A DNA stretch of 37,972 nucleotides, from contig CALALX010000126.1 of NCBI GenBank assembly GCA_937925635.1, positions 1 through 37,972 on the forward strand. The letters run 5' to 3'. The translations under genes and the position numbers were made by a program. The DNA comes from an uncultured Caulobacter sp. GTDB lineage: Bacteria > Pseudomonadota > Alphaproteobacteria > Caulobacterales > Caulobacteraceae. A model generated the notes under the pieces. The model did not search any database and was not told the DNA's origin. It was given only the letters and a program-made list of their open reading frames with translations. Shown piece by piece: positions 14,835 to 22,319 of this stretch (positions within the stretch are counted from its first letter, which is position 1; each line of letters opens with the position of its first letter).

Positions 14835-15221
14835 TTACGCGGCGTCGGTCTCGCCGTTGAGCGACTTGGCCAGGTCCAGCAGTCGGCGGCGCGGACGCTC
14901 GCCAAGCTGGTAGTAGGCGCGGATCAGGTCCAGCGTTTCCTTGCGGGCGAACATCTCGCCGCCCTCGCCAGCGTCATGGTTGGCGAGTTCGCGTCGGTCC
15001 GCGTCGGAGAGGCCGTCGTAGAAGTAGCCGACCGGGACCTCGAGGGCCTCGGACAGTTGCCACAGGCGCGAGGCGGAGATCCGGTTGGCGCCGCATTCGT
15101 ACTTCTGGATCTGTTGAAAGCGAACCCCGACCGTGCCGGCCAGCTGTTGCTGGGTGAGGCCGAGGAGACGGCGACGGCGACGAAGCCGCTTGCCGAGATG
15201 AACGTCGATGTCGTTGCCCAT
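14835..15221 (-). CDS. XRE-family transcriptional regulator (PraR-like)
   Basis: 128 residues. The Cro/C1-type helix-turn-helix (about 10-65) reads LGLTQQQLAGTVGVRFQQIQ followed by KYECGANRISASRLWQLS. It is followed by VPVGYFYDGLSD and a C-terminal helix-rich tail (ELANHDAGEGGEM...ETLDLIRAYYQL). This layout matches the short alphaproteobacterial XRE group that includes rhizobial PraR. ATG at 15221 is chosen because homology begins there; the longer frame to 15557 runs into the divergent acyltransferase gene. A near-perfect 23-bp palindrome 32 bp upstream is a likely autoregulatory operator. Targets are unknown. Confidence 0.86.
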   Translation of the reverse strand: MGNDIDVHLGKRLRRRRRLLGLTQQQLAGTVGVRFQQIQKYECGANRISASRLWQLSEALEVPVGYFYDGLSDADRRELANHDAGEGGEMFARKETLDLIRAYYQLGERPRRRLLDLAKSLNGETDAA

Positions 15222-15252
15222 GGGCTGACGCCCCCGTGTTGTTGCATCTGAC

Positions 15253-15275
15253 GGCTGTCTCGGAACGAAACAGCC
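15253..15275. promoter_or_regulatory. Palindromic candidate operator between the XRE regulator and the acyltransferase gene
   Basis: GGCTGTCTCG and CGAAACAGCC flank a central GAA, giving a 23-bp dyad with one mismatch. It sits in the 175-bp divergent region, 32 bp from the XRE start and 122 bp from the acyltransferase start. This is the usual place for an autoregulatory site of a dimeric HTH repressor. Confidence 0.5.
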
Positions 15276-15396
15276 TGATGTGACACCCGCAAGTCGCGCA
15301 CCAAGCGATCTGGGCCTGTGGATACCCGCCCGTAGGGGGATCATCCGCCGGGCGATTCCCTGTTCGCGCCGCGCGAAGCGCGCTAGATCGGGACGC

Positions 15397-16329
15397 ATGG
15401 CGAACCCGCCCCCTCCGCCCTCACTGTGGCAGCATGTCGCGTGGCGTCTCGAGGCCCTGGCCTTCGACGTGTTCAACGGCCTGTTTCGGCTGTTGCCGGT
15501 CGACGCCGCCTCCTGGCTCGGCGGCAAGCTGTTCCGGCTCATCGGCCCGCTCACCAAGACTCACGCCGTCGCCCGGCAGAACTTGAAGCTCGCCTTCCCC
15601 GAGAAGGATGAAGCCTGGCATCGGCGCGTGTTGGGCGACCAATGGGAGAGCAACGGCCGTACGGTCGCGGAATTCCCCAACATGGACCGCCTGCTGCCCT
15701 CAACCGGCCGGGTGGAGGTCGTGAACGGCGAACGGCTGTCCGAAATCGCCGCCAGCGGAAAGCCGGTGGTTTTCGTTTCGGGACACTTCTCGAACTGGGA
15801 GGTGATGCCGGCGGCGATCGTCAACGCCGGCGTGCCCTGCGAAATCACTTATCGCGCGGCCAACAATCCGTATGTCGACAAGCGCATCCGCGACAGTCGC
15901 TTCCGCTACGGCGTGCGGCTGTTCGCGCCCAAGGGCGGCGATGGCGCCCGGGAGATGCTCGAGGCCATGGGGCAGGGCGTTTCCGTGGCGCTGATGAACG
16001 ACCAGAAGTTCAATCGCGGCGGCGTTGCGGCGCCCTTCTTCGGTCATGAGGTGATGACGGCTCCTGGGCCCACACGGCTTGCGCTGCGCTTCGGCACGGT
16101 GCTGCAGCCGATGACCGTGGAGCGGACGAAGGGCGCGCGTTTCCGGGCGATTGTTCACGAACCGATCGTGCTTCAGCGCACCGGCGATCGGACAGCCGAT
16201 ATCGCCGAGGGCGTTCGCCGTGTGACCGCCATGGTCGAGGCTCAGATCCGCAAGCGCCCGGAGGAGTGGTTCTGGGTCCACCGCCGCTGGCCGAAGGAGG
16301 CCTACCAGGGCCTAGCGGCCGAGGACTAG
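15397..16329 (+). CDS. LpxL/HtrB-type lysophospholipid (lauroyl) acyltransferase
   Basis: 310 residues of the lipid A late acyltransferase family, which transfers an acyl chain to lipid A precursors at the inner membrane. The catalytic HX4E motif is SGHFSNWE (His130, Glu135). Family features around it are NLKLAFPEK near the N-terminus, an Arg/Asn-rich ITYRAANNPYVD region, NDQKFNRGGVAAPFFG and the ending EEWFWVHRRWP. ATG at 15397 is preferred over upstream in-frame codons because family similarity starts at SLWQHVAWRLEAL. Its stop overlaps the stop of the convergent receiver gene by 4 bp. Confidence 0.9.
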   Translation: MANPPPPPSLWQHVAWRLEALAFDVFNGLFRLLPVDAASWLGGKLFRLIGPLTKTHAVARQNLKLAFPEKDEAWHRRVLGDQWESNGRTVAEFPNMDRLLPSTGRVEVVNGERLSEIAASGKPVVFVSGHFSNWEVMPAAIVNAGVPCEITYRAANNPYVDKRIRDSRFRYGVRLFAPKGGDGAREMLEAMGQGVSVALMNDQKFNRGGVAAPFFGHEVMTAPGPTRLALRFGTVLQPMTVERTKGARFRAIVHEPIVLQRTGDRTADIAEGVRRVTAMVEAQIRKRPEEWFWVHRRWPKEAYQGLAAED

Positions 16330-16820
16330 ATTCGCGCGTAGTTGCTCTCGGACTGATCGTCGTGCGCCACGTCGTCGATGCCGCGCCGGCGAGGACCGAA
16401 GTAGTCGGCGGTGCGCACGAACGGGCGCGGCTTGAAAATCACCGCGTTCAGCCGGTCGATGATCGCCCGCGAGGTCACCGGCTTGACGATCAATTCGGTG
16501 ACCCCCGCGTCTCGCGCCTCCTCGACCCGGGGACGATCCGCGAACCCCGTCATCATGATGATCGGCAGGAAGGGATTGACGCTGTCCTCGGCGTTGCGGA
16601 TCAGGCGTGTGAAGTCGACGCCGTCCATCGGCTCCATGCGGAAGTCGACGATGGCGAGGTCGGCGGGCCAGCGGCGCAGCGCGTCCAGGCCCTCCGAACC
16701 ATCGGAAGCTTCGCGAACGTCCAGCACGCCTATGCCCTTGAGAATGGCGCCGACGATGGTGCGCATATGCTCGTTGTCGTCGACGAGCAGCACCTTCAGT
16801 CCGCTGAGCATCGCTTCCAT
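16326..16820 (-). CDS. Single-domain response regulator with a short C-terminal tail
   Basis: 164 residues. A CheY-like receiver (about 8-125) has acidic Asp14/15 (LVDDNEHM), phospho-acceptor Asp59 (LAIVDFRM), Thr91 (MMTG) and Lys113 (VKPV). The roughly 40-residue tail contains FKPRPFVRTADYFGPRRR, a tail I recall from other Caulobacterales single-domain receivers, and no DNA-binding domain. The partner kinase is not adjacent. ATG at 16820 has GGCGAGG about 6 nt upstream; a second ATG at 16811 is possible. Confidence 0.87.
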   Translation of the reverse strand: MEAMLSGLKVLLVDDNEHMRTIVGAILKGIGVLDVREASDGSEGLDALRRWPADLAIVDFRMEPMDGVDFTRLIRNAEDSVNPFLPIIMMTGFADRPRVEEARDAGVTELIVKPVTSRAIIDRLNAVIFKPRPFVRTADYFGPRRRGIDDVAHDDQSESNYARI

Positions 16821-16907
16821 TCCGAGCCTCGCCGCGCCGTCCGGCTGGAGCCAGGCGGCCTTGTGGTCGGCTTTGATAGAGCGCCGTCTGCTACCGAAAG
16901 GTTACCC

Positions 16908-17741
16908 TTAGGTAGGCGGCGTGAAGCCCACGAGCAGCATCGGATCGAGATTGCGGCCCCGCCATTTCAGACGCCAGCAGAGGTGCGGCCCTGTGGCGCG
17001 GCCAGTCATGCCGACCGATCCGATCCGCTGGCCCCGCGCAACCCGTTCACCGGCGGAAACGTCCAGCCGCGACTGGTGCAGATAGTAGCTGGTCAGGCCC
17101 TGGCCATGGTCGATCATCGTCAGGCCGCCCTCGAAATGCATCGCCGGCTCGGCCAGGGTCACCAGCCCTTCGGCGGGGGCGAGAATGGCGCTCCCCTGCG
17201 GCGCGGCGAGATCGGCCCCGAAATGGGGCGTCTTGGGCACGCCGTTGAGAATGCGCTGGCCGCCGAACCGCGCACTCAGCCGCCATTTGTCGAGCGGCAT
17301 GACGAAGCCGGTCTTGAAGGCGTCAGAAGCGTAGCGGCTGTCGAGGGCGGCCGTCTTGAGCGCGACTTCGCGCTTGATCCGTTCGAGCAGAGCCGGGTCG
17401 GTGGGTTCGACGAGGTTCTGCGGCAGACCGCTAATCCGCTGCACGTCGAAGTCGCCCGCGGCGATGTCCAGGTGATGGGCGATCACGCCGTCGATGGTCT
17501 GGATCTTAAGGTCGGCGGCGGCGGCGGCGTCTCGGTCGAAGCCTATGAAGAACCAGCCCGCCGCAGAGGCGGCGCCGACGGCCTCGCCATCGAGAATAAC
17601 GGTCGCGTGGGGCTCCGTGCGGCCGACGGCGAACCCGCCCTGCCGGAAGCGCCCGGCGATCGCCAGGCCGGGAGCCGCGGCGACAGCCCGGCCGGCGACC
17701 GAGGCGGCGCCAAGTCCCGCCAGAAGGCTCCGGCGGTTCAG
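16908..17741 (-). CDS. Exported M23-family (LytM-type) peptidase, probable CTG start
   Basis: If read from CTG at 17741 the protein has 277 residues and begins with a twin-arginine-like signal, (M)NRRSLLAGLGAASVAGRAV. A GTG at 17486 would give only 192 residues and lose the signal. CTG overlaps the DUF2093 stop as CTGA and has AAGGAG 8 nt upstream. The N-terminal part has a beta-rich region (VGRTEPHATVILDGEAVG). The C-terminal LytM/M23 domain shows HFGADLAAP (zinc-site H and D), ITMIDHG-like MIDHGQGLTSYYLHQS, and GPHLCWRLKW where the classical HxH is H-L-C. It is likely a periplasmic peptidoglycan hydrolase or an LytM activator; activity is uncertain because of the Cys. Confidence 0.75.
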   Translation of the reverse strand: MNRRSLLAGLGAASVAGRAVAAAPGLAIAGRFRQGGFAVGRTEPHATVILDGEAVGAASAAGWFFIGFDRDAAAAADLKIQTIDGVIAHHLDIAAGDFDVQRISGLPQNLVEPTDPALLERIKREVALKTAALDSRYASDAFKTGFVMPLDKWRLSARFGGQRILNGVPKTPHFGADLAAPQGSAILAPAEGLVTLAEPAMHFEGGLTMIDHGQGLTSYYLHQSRLDVSAGERVARGQRIGSVGMTGRATGPHLCWRLKWRGRNLDPMLLVGFTPPT

Positions 17742-17956
17742 GGGTTGAGCTCCTTCCAGCGCTGCAGGGCCTCGACTGGACCGGCATAGGCCTCCTGCGT
17801 CGCGGGGTTCCAGTAGCGAAGCGCCTCAAGCGGGATCTTCGCCCCGCTCACGGCGCAGATGACGTGGCGGCCGGGCTTCATGACGGCGTACTCGCCGTCG
17901 CCATAGTGCAGGATGGCCAGATCCCGTCCGGCCATGTCGCGATCGAAAGCGTTCAT
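17738..17956 (-). CDS. DUF2093 protein
   Basis: 72 residues, MNAFDRDMAGRDLAILHYG followed by an aromatic/basic middle (VMKPGRHVICAVSGAKIPLEALRYW) and WNPATQEAY. This matches the short alphaproteobacterial DUF2093 family, often next to xseA; function unknown. It lies 27 bp after the xseA stop and its stop codon overlaps the start of the M23 peptidase gene. An xseA-DUF2093-peptidase transcription unit is therefore likely. Confidence 0.85.
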   Translation of the reverse strand: MNAFDRDMAGRDLAILHYGDGEYAVMKPGRHVICAVSGAKIPLEALRYWNPATQEAYAGPVEALQRWKELNP

Positions 17957-17983
17957 GCGGCCAATGTAGCGAACCAGAGGCCG

Positions 17984-19429
17984 CTAGAACAGGTCGCCCT
18001 GTCCGGTCGGCGGCGCGGGAGTCTTCTTCGGCGCGGGACGCTGGGCCGGTGTTGAGGGCTGAGCCTCGCCGGGCGCGCCATCGATGACCGCCACGCGCGT
18101 GACATCCTCGAACATCAGCTTCACGCCTTCACCCGCCGTCAGATCCGCGCCGCGGGGGATGGTCGCGCCATCAGCGCGCGTAACCAGCACGAAGCCGGGT
18201 CGGGGCGGCCGTTTGGGGTTCAGCGTCATCCGCAGCTTGTCGAGGGCGCTCAGTCGCAGCGCCGCCGCCTCGAGTTTCCTGGGAATGGCCGCGTTCAAAC
18301 GCAGGTTCAGCTGGTCCGCGCGCGCCAGCAGCTGTTCGTTCCGGCGATCCAGCATGGCCGGCCGCAAGGGCGCCGAGGCCTGCGCCAGACGCCGACCGTG
18401 CAGGTCGACGTTGCGGCGCAAACCCATGGTCAGATGGCTTGCGGCGTAGTCGAGCCGCTGGCCGGCCATGGCCAGGATATCGGCCGGGCGGGGCAGGCCG
18501 CGGGCCACCGCGGTCAGGCGCTCGCGACGGCCCTCGACCGTCCGGGCGCCGCACTGGTTCAGTCGCCGATCGTAGTCGCTGACCATCGCCTTCAGCTCGG
18601 CCAGCACGGGGGTGGCCATCTCTGCCGCCGCTGTCGGCGTGGGCGCGCGACGGTCGGAGACGAAGTCGATCAGCGTGGTGTCGGTCTCGTGGCCGACGGC
18701 GGAGATCAGCGGGATGGTTCCCTCGGCGACAACGCGAGCCAGGGCTTCGTCGTTGAAGGCCCAGAGATCCTCTACCGAGCCGCCTCCCCGGGCGACGATC
18801 AGGATGTCGGGCCGGGGTACGGGGCCGCCCGGCGCCATGGCATTGAAGCCGCGGATGGCGGCGGCGACCTGAGGCGCGGCGGCGTCGCCCTGAACCACCA
18901 CCGGCCAGACGATGACCCGACACGGCCAACGGTCGCGGATCCGGTGCAGGATGTCGCGGATCACGGCGCCGGTCGGGCTAGTGATGACGCCCACCGTGGT
19001 CGGCATGGAAGGCAGGCGGCGCTTGCGCTCGCTGGCGAACAGGCCCTCGGCGGCCAGCTTTTGCTTGAGGCGCTCGAGCTGGGCCAGCAGGGCGCCGACG
19101 CCGGCGGCCTCCATGCTCTCAATGACGATCTGGTAGCGCGACCCTGCCGGGAAGGTGGTGATCCGGCCTGTGACGATCACTTCCAGACCCTGCTCGGGTC
19201 GGACTGACAGACCGCGCACGCTGCCTTTCCAGACGACGCCGTCGATGGCGGCTTTGTCGTCCTTCAGGGTCAGATAGACGTGGCCGCTGGCGTGGTGGGT
19301 GACCTTGGACAGCTCTCCGCGAAGTCGCACGAAGCCGTAGGCGTCCTCCAGCGTCCGCTTGAGCGCGAACGCCAGTTCCGAGACGGAATAGGCCTGGGCG
19401 TTTGAGGCGGGCGAGTCGGTTTCGCTCAT
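17984..19429 (-). CDS. xseA: Exodeoxyribonuclease VII large subunit
   Basis: 481 residues. XseA together with XseB degrades single-stranded DNA to short oligonucleotides and acts in mismatch and damage repair. It has an N-terminal OB-fold (SVSELAFALKRTLEDAYGFVRLRGE, then YLTLKDDKA) and the nuclease core TSPTGAVIRDILHRI, IVARGGGSVEDLWAFNDE and SAVGHETDTTLIDFVSD. A coiled-coil C-terminal region follows and a Pro/Lys-rich tail (about 450-478) ends in DLF. Length and motifs are canonical. xseB is not in the window. Confidence 0.96.
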   Translation of the reverse strand: MSETDSPASNAQAYSVSELAFALKRTLEDAYGFVRLRGELSKVTHHASGHVYLTLKDDKAAIDGVVWKGSVRGLSVRPEQGLEVIVTGRITTFPAGSRYQIVIESMEAAGVGALLAQLERLKQKLAAEGLFASERKRRLPSMPTTVGVITSPTGAVIRDILHRIRDRWPCRVIVWPVVVQGDAAAPQVAAAIRGFNAMAPGGPVPRPDILIVARGGGSVEDLWAFNDEALARVVAEGTIPLISAVGHETDTTLIDFVSDRRAPTPTAAAEMATPVLAELKAMVSDYDRRLNQCGARTVEGRRERLTAVARGLPRPADILAMAGQRLDYAASHLTMGLRRNVDLHGRRLAQASAPLRPAMLDRRNEQLLARADQLNLRLNAAIPRKLEAAALRLSALDKLRMTLNPKRPPRPGFVLVTRADGATIPRGADLTAGEGVKLMFEDVTRVAVIDGAPGEAQPSTPAQRPAPKKTPAPPTGQGDLF

Positions 19430-19442
19430 GCGCCACTCTTAG

Positions 19443-19535
19443 CTGTCATCCCGGCCTCCGCGAAGCGGAGAGCCGGGACCCAGACGGGGCGGAGCCAGCG
19501 GTCCCGGACCGGCCCGCGGCCGTCCGGGATGACAG
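19443..19535. repeat. 93-bp palindromic (REP-like) repeat between gcrA and xseA
   Basis: Outer arms CTGTCATCCCGG (19443-19454) and CCGGGATGACAG (19524-19535) are perfect complements. An inner pair, CCGGGACC (19473-19480) and GGTCCCGG (19500-19507), forms a second stem. Elements starting TCATCCCGG are, from memory, common intergenic repeats in this group. It starts 3 bp from the gcrA stop and could end or stabilise the gcrA mRNA. Confidence 0.75.
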
Positions 19536-19537
19536 AT

Positions 19538-20056
19538 TTAGATGTACCGCCGCAGGGAACGCGCCAGTTCCGAGGCGCCGGCCTTCTTCTTGCCGGGCTG
19601 GGGCTGCTGATAGGCCACCTGCGCATGCTCGCGGCAGTAGGGGCCGGCATCGCCCATGCGGCGGCCGCAGAAAGTGAAGCCGTCGCTCGACGGATCACCG
19701 ATCGGCCACTTGCACATGTGGGCGCCGAGGGTCAGGACCGTGGCGCTGCCGGGCTCCTCAATACGGTGGACGGGCGTCGGCAAGGGCGCGCTGACGACGG
19801 GCGTCGACACCGGTTCGGCGACCATGCGGCGCGGCGCGGCCGGCGCGGTCGAGACCGGGCGGGCCGGACGCGGCGCCTTGAACGCGGGGCGGGCGGGCTG
19901 CGACGGCGCGGCGCGGCCTGAAAGACCCAGGCGATGGACTTTGCCAATGACGGCGTTGCGGGTGACGCCACCCAGCTGTTTGGCGATCTGGCTCGCCGAA
20001 AGGCCGTCCAGCCAAAGCTTCTTCAGCGTCGTAACGCGTTCGTCGGTCCAGCCCAT
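19538..20056 (-). CDS. gcrA: Cell-cycle regulator GcrA
   Basis: 172 residues. The GcrA signature MGWTDERVTTLKKLWLDGLS, then ASQIAKQLGGVTRNAVIGKV and HRLGLSGR, forms the N-terminal DNA-binding region. A Pro/Ala-rich linker (about 50-115) leads to the C-terminal sigma-70-contacting domain, HMCKWPIGDP, FTFCGRRMGDAGPYCREHAQVAYQQ. GcrA cooperates with sigma 70 at promoters carrying CcrM-methylated GANTC and drives S-phase gene expression in Caulobacter. It is a near-diagnostic gene for alphaproteobacteria with this circuit. See the upstream control sites between 20160 and 20225. Confidence 0.97.
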   Translation of the reverse strand: MGWTDERVTTLKKLWLDGLSASQIAKQLGGVTRNAVIGKVHRLGLSGRAAPSQPARPAFKAPRPARPVSTAPAAPRRMVAEPVSTPVVSAPLPTPVHRIEEPGSATVLTLGAHMCKWPIGDPSSDGFTFCGRRMGDAGPYCREHAQVAYQQPQPGKKKAGASELARSLRRYI

Positions 20057-20159
20057 GATCTACCCTCATCTGCCAGGAGGAGCCGCCGACGCCCCCGCGG
20101 CGCCGACCCCACATTTTGTGTCCGGACCGCCTCTCAAGCCGTCCTGCTACCAAATATCG

Positions 20160-20174
20160 TAAACCTTCTGTTAA
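20160..20174. promoter_or_regulatory. CtrA-like box upstream of gcrA
   Basis: TAAA-N7-TTAA (TAAACCTTCTGTTAA) differs from the TTAA-N7-TTAA CtrA consensus at one position and is followed by CC. It is 104 bp before the gcrA start. In Caulobacter crescentus CtrA represses gcrA, which supports the reading. Confidence 0.5.
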
Positions 20175-20198
20175 CCGGCACAATAGGCGCCATGTCGG

Positions 20199-20207
20199 CT
20201 GTCCACA
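20199..20207. promoter_or_regulatory. Degenerate DnaA-like box upstream of gcrA
   Basis: CTGTCCACA matches the TTATCCACA DnaA box at 7 of 9 positions and directly abuts a GATTC site. DnaA activates gcrA in Caulobacter. A 7/9 match alone is weak. Confidence 0.3.
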
Positions 20208-20225
20208 GATTCAAGATATTGAATC
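20208..20225. promoter_or_regulatory. Palindrome carrying two CcrM (GANTC) sites
   Basis: GATTCAA-GATA-TTGAATC: 7-bp arms around a 4-bp spacer, with GATTC at one end and GAATC at the other. Both are CcrM methylation targets, so the pair changes methylation state as the fork passes. It lies between gcrA and the divergent ABC permease gene. Confidence 0.5.
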
Positions 20226-20305
20226 TCGGAGGCCGGACACCGGCTTCCAGAGGCAAGGTTCGGCGGCGCCTTGCGCCCAAGGCCGCGGAAGCGCACCTAG
20301 GGACC

Positions 20306-21127
20306 ATGAAGGACATGGTCGAAAGCGTCGTTCCGCCGCAGCCGCGGGACTATGCCGGGTTCAACTGGACCGGCTTCAGCACCCTGTACCTGAAGGAGGT
20401 CAACCGCTTCCGGAAGGTGTGGATGCAAACCGTCGCCGCGCCGGTGGTGACGACGTTGCTCTACATGATGGTCTTCGTGGTCGCCGTGCGCGGCGCCGCC
20501 CCGCCGGTCGACGGCACGCCCTTCTCGGCCTTCGTGGCGCCCGGGCTGATCATGATGGCCATCCTCAACAACGCCTTCGCCAATTCGTCTTCCAGCCTTC
20601 TGCAGGCCAAGATGATGGGGCTGACGCCGGACTTCCTGACTCCTCCGCTCTCGGCCTTGGAGCAGGTGCTGGCCTTCGCGCTCGGCGCGGCGACGCGCGG
20701 CGTAGTCGTTGGCCTCGTCACCGCGACGACGATCGCCTTCCTGCCCTTCACCGACCTGTCGATCAGCCACCTGTGGGCGGTGCTCTACTTCTCGGTCGGC
20801 GCTTCGCTGATGCTGGGTCTGGTGGGGATGTTCACGGGCCTGTGGTCCGAGAAGTTCGACCATCTGTCAGCGATCACCAACTTCCTGATCATGCCGATGA
20901 CGTTCCTGTCGGGAACCTTCTATCTGGTCGACCGCCTGCCCGAACCGTTCCGCACGGCGAGCCACTTCAATCCGTTCTTCTACCTGATCGACGGGTTCCG
21001 CTACGGCTTCATCGGCCACGCGGACGGCGACCTCACGGCGGGCGTGGTCATGGTGCTGGTGCTGAACGCCGTGCTGTTCGCCGCCTGTTGGCGCATGTTC
21101 GTGACGGGCTGGCGGCTGAAGACCTGA
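20306..21127 (+). CDS. ABC-2 type transporter permease (YadH/NodJ-like)
   Basis: 273 residues with about six membrane helices and the ABC-2 family layout. An N-terminal amphipathic segment FSTLYLKEVNRFRKVWMQTV is followed by a helix VTTLLYMMVFVVAV. PFSAFVAPGLIMMAILNNAF, FLSGTFYLVDRLP and HFNPFFYLIDGFRYGFIG follow. It would export a hydrophobic or polysaccharide substrate with a separate ATP-binding subunit, not found nearby. ATG at 20306 is chosen. Earlier in-frame ATGs (20192, 19934) would add a non-conserved tail that runs through the gcrA control sites or into gcrA itself. Confidence 0.87.
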   Translation: MKDMVESVVPPQPRDYAGFNWTGFSTLYLKEVNRFRKVWMQTVAAPVVTTLLYMMVFVVAVRGAAPPVDGTPFSAFVAPGLIMMAILNNAFANSSSSLLQAKMMGLTPDFLTPPLSALEQVLAFALGAATRGVVVGLVTATTIAFLPFTDLSISHLWAVLYFSVGASLMLGLVGMFTGLWSEKFDHLSAITNFLIMPMTFLSGTFYLVDRLPEPFRTASHFNPFFYLIDGFRYGFIGHADGDLTAGVVMVLVLNAVLFAACWRMFVTGWRLKT

Positions 21128-21155
21128 GGCACTTGCGCACGAAGGACGAGGATGA

Positions 21156-21178
21156 GGCGCTTCGGCCGGCGAAGCGCC
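21156..21178 (+). terminator. Hairpin after the ABC permease gene
   Basis: GGCGCTTCG and CGAAGCGCC form a perfect 9-bp stem around a 5-nt loop, 29 bp after the permease stop. There is no T-run, so termination strength is uncertain; it may simply protect the mRNA 3' end. Confidence 0.45.
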
Positions 21179-21317
21179 CCGGCGGTCGACTCATGACCAA
21201 ACCTTAAGTTCACGGCGCGGACCCACGGGACTATGTCCGGCGAACGGTGATCGGGCTTCGCGGGGGAGAGGCGTCCGGCGCCCCTCGCAAACAACAAGTA
21301 GACCACGGACTCTCCCT

Positions 21318-21776
21318 ATGATCGCCCACTTCTCCATGCCCGCGGCGCGTCCGCGCGAGACCGCAGAGTTTTTCGCCCGCATCATCGACGGTGTCGCCAT
21401 GCCGTTCCCGGTCGTCGAAGGCGCCTGGATCGCCATCGCCCGCGACGGCTCAGGCACAGCCGTCGAGGTGGTTCCCGAGACCACGGCCATCGAGCGCGAC
21501 GGGCGCTACCAGCCCGGTCTCCGCGACGCCCCCGCCGAAACGAGCGCGATCCACTTCGCCCTGACCACGGCCTTGTCGATGGCCGAGGTCATCGAGATGG
21601 GCGTCACGCGCGGCTGGCAGACCGAGCACTGCAACCGCGGGCCCTTCGATCTGGTCGAGATCTGGGTCGACAACCGCCAGATGATCGAGGTGCTGCCGCC
21701 GGAGAGCGCCGCGCGGTATCTGGCCTTCGCTCGTCCCGAAGCGGCTCTTGAGGCCTTCGCCGCGATGGCGGCCTGA
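21318..21776 (+). CDS. Hypothetical protein, VOC/glyoxalase-like fold suspected
   Basis: 152 residues, cytoplasmic. The pattern MIAHFSMPAARPRETAEFF at the start and a late FDLVEIWVDNRQMIEVLPPE resembles the paired beta-alpha-beta units of vicinal-oxygen-chelate proteins. The family's metal ligands cannot be placed with certainty. ATG at 21318 has a poor Shine-Dalgarno. The next gene is on the same strand 42 bp downstream of the stop. Function not recognised. Confidence 0.6.
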   Translation: MIAHFSMPAARPRETAEFFARIIDGVAMPFPVVEGAWIAIARDGSGTAVEVVPETTAIERDGRYQPGLRDAPAETSAIHFALTTALSMAEVIEMGVTRGWQTEHCNRGPFDLVEIWVDNRQMIEVLPPESAARYLAFARPEAALEAFAAMAA

Positions 21777-21818
21777 GGCCGCAGGCTGCTATGGGTGGGG
21801 CTTCCCGGAGGCTCGCTC

Positions 21819-22319
21819 ATGCTACCGCGCCGACGCATCGTTGAGACGACCCTGCCGCCGAACGCGCTGCTGCGCCGCTATGCCGGCGGCGGAGGCTACA
21901 CGGACTGCTTCACCATCTCGATCCCGGGGGCGGTCAGCCTGGCCGACTACATCGAGGCATTCTACACGACGCTCTTGTTCAAGCTTGAGCGGCTTGTGCT
22001 GGCCCTGTTTGTCGCGCGCCCCTCGACGGACCTCCAGGCGCGGGCTCTGGCGGCGGGGGAGGCCGACCGGTTCGCCGCCTGGACGGTCGAGGGACGCGAG
22101 GCGCGGCAAATCCTGATGCGCGACTTCATGGGCTCGACACGGTCCTGGCTGATGGCCGCGTCGGATTTGGCCGAGGGGGCGACCACCCTCCATTTTGGGA
22201 CCGCGGTCGTCCCGCACCGGGGCGCGAGCGGCGTCGGCTTTCGCGCCATGATCCCCTTTCACCGCATCTACGCCCGCGCCCTGCTGCGGGCGGCCGCGCG
22301 GCGCCTGGGGGCTGCATGA
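21819..22319 (+). CDS. Hypothetical protein
   Basis: 166 residues starting MLPRRRIVETTLPPNALLRRY. ATG at 21819 has GGAGG 7 nt upstream; a GTG at 21795 is weaker. It contains YTDCFTISIPGAVSLADYIEAFYTT early and ends HRIYARALLRAAARRLG. The overall shape recalls small polyketide-cyclase-like or DUF2867-type proteins, but I do not recognise it. Its stop overlaps the next start as ATGA, so the two are probably co-translated. Confidence 0.65.
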   Translation: MLPRRRIVETTLPPNALLRRYAGGGGYTDCFTISIPGAVSLADYIEAFYTTLLFKLERLVLALFVARPSTDLQARALAAGEADRFAAWTVEGREARQILMRDFMGSTRSWLMAASDLAEGATTLHFGTAVVPHRGASGVGFRAMIPFHRIYARALLRAAARRLGAA

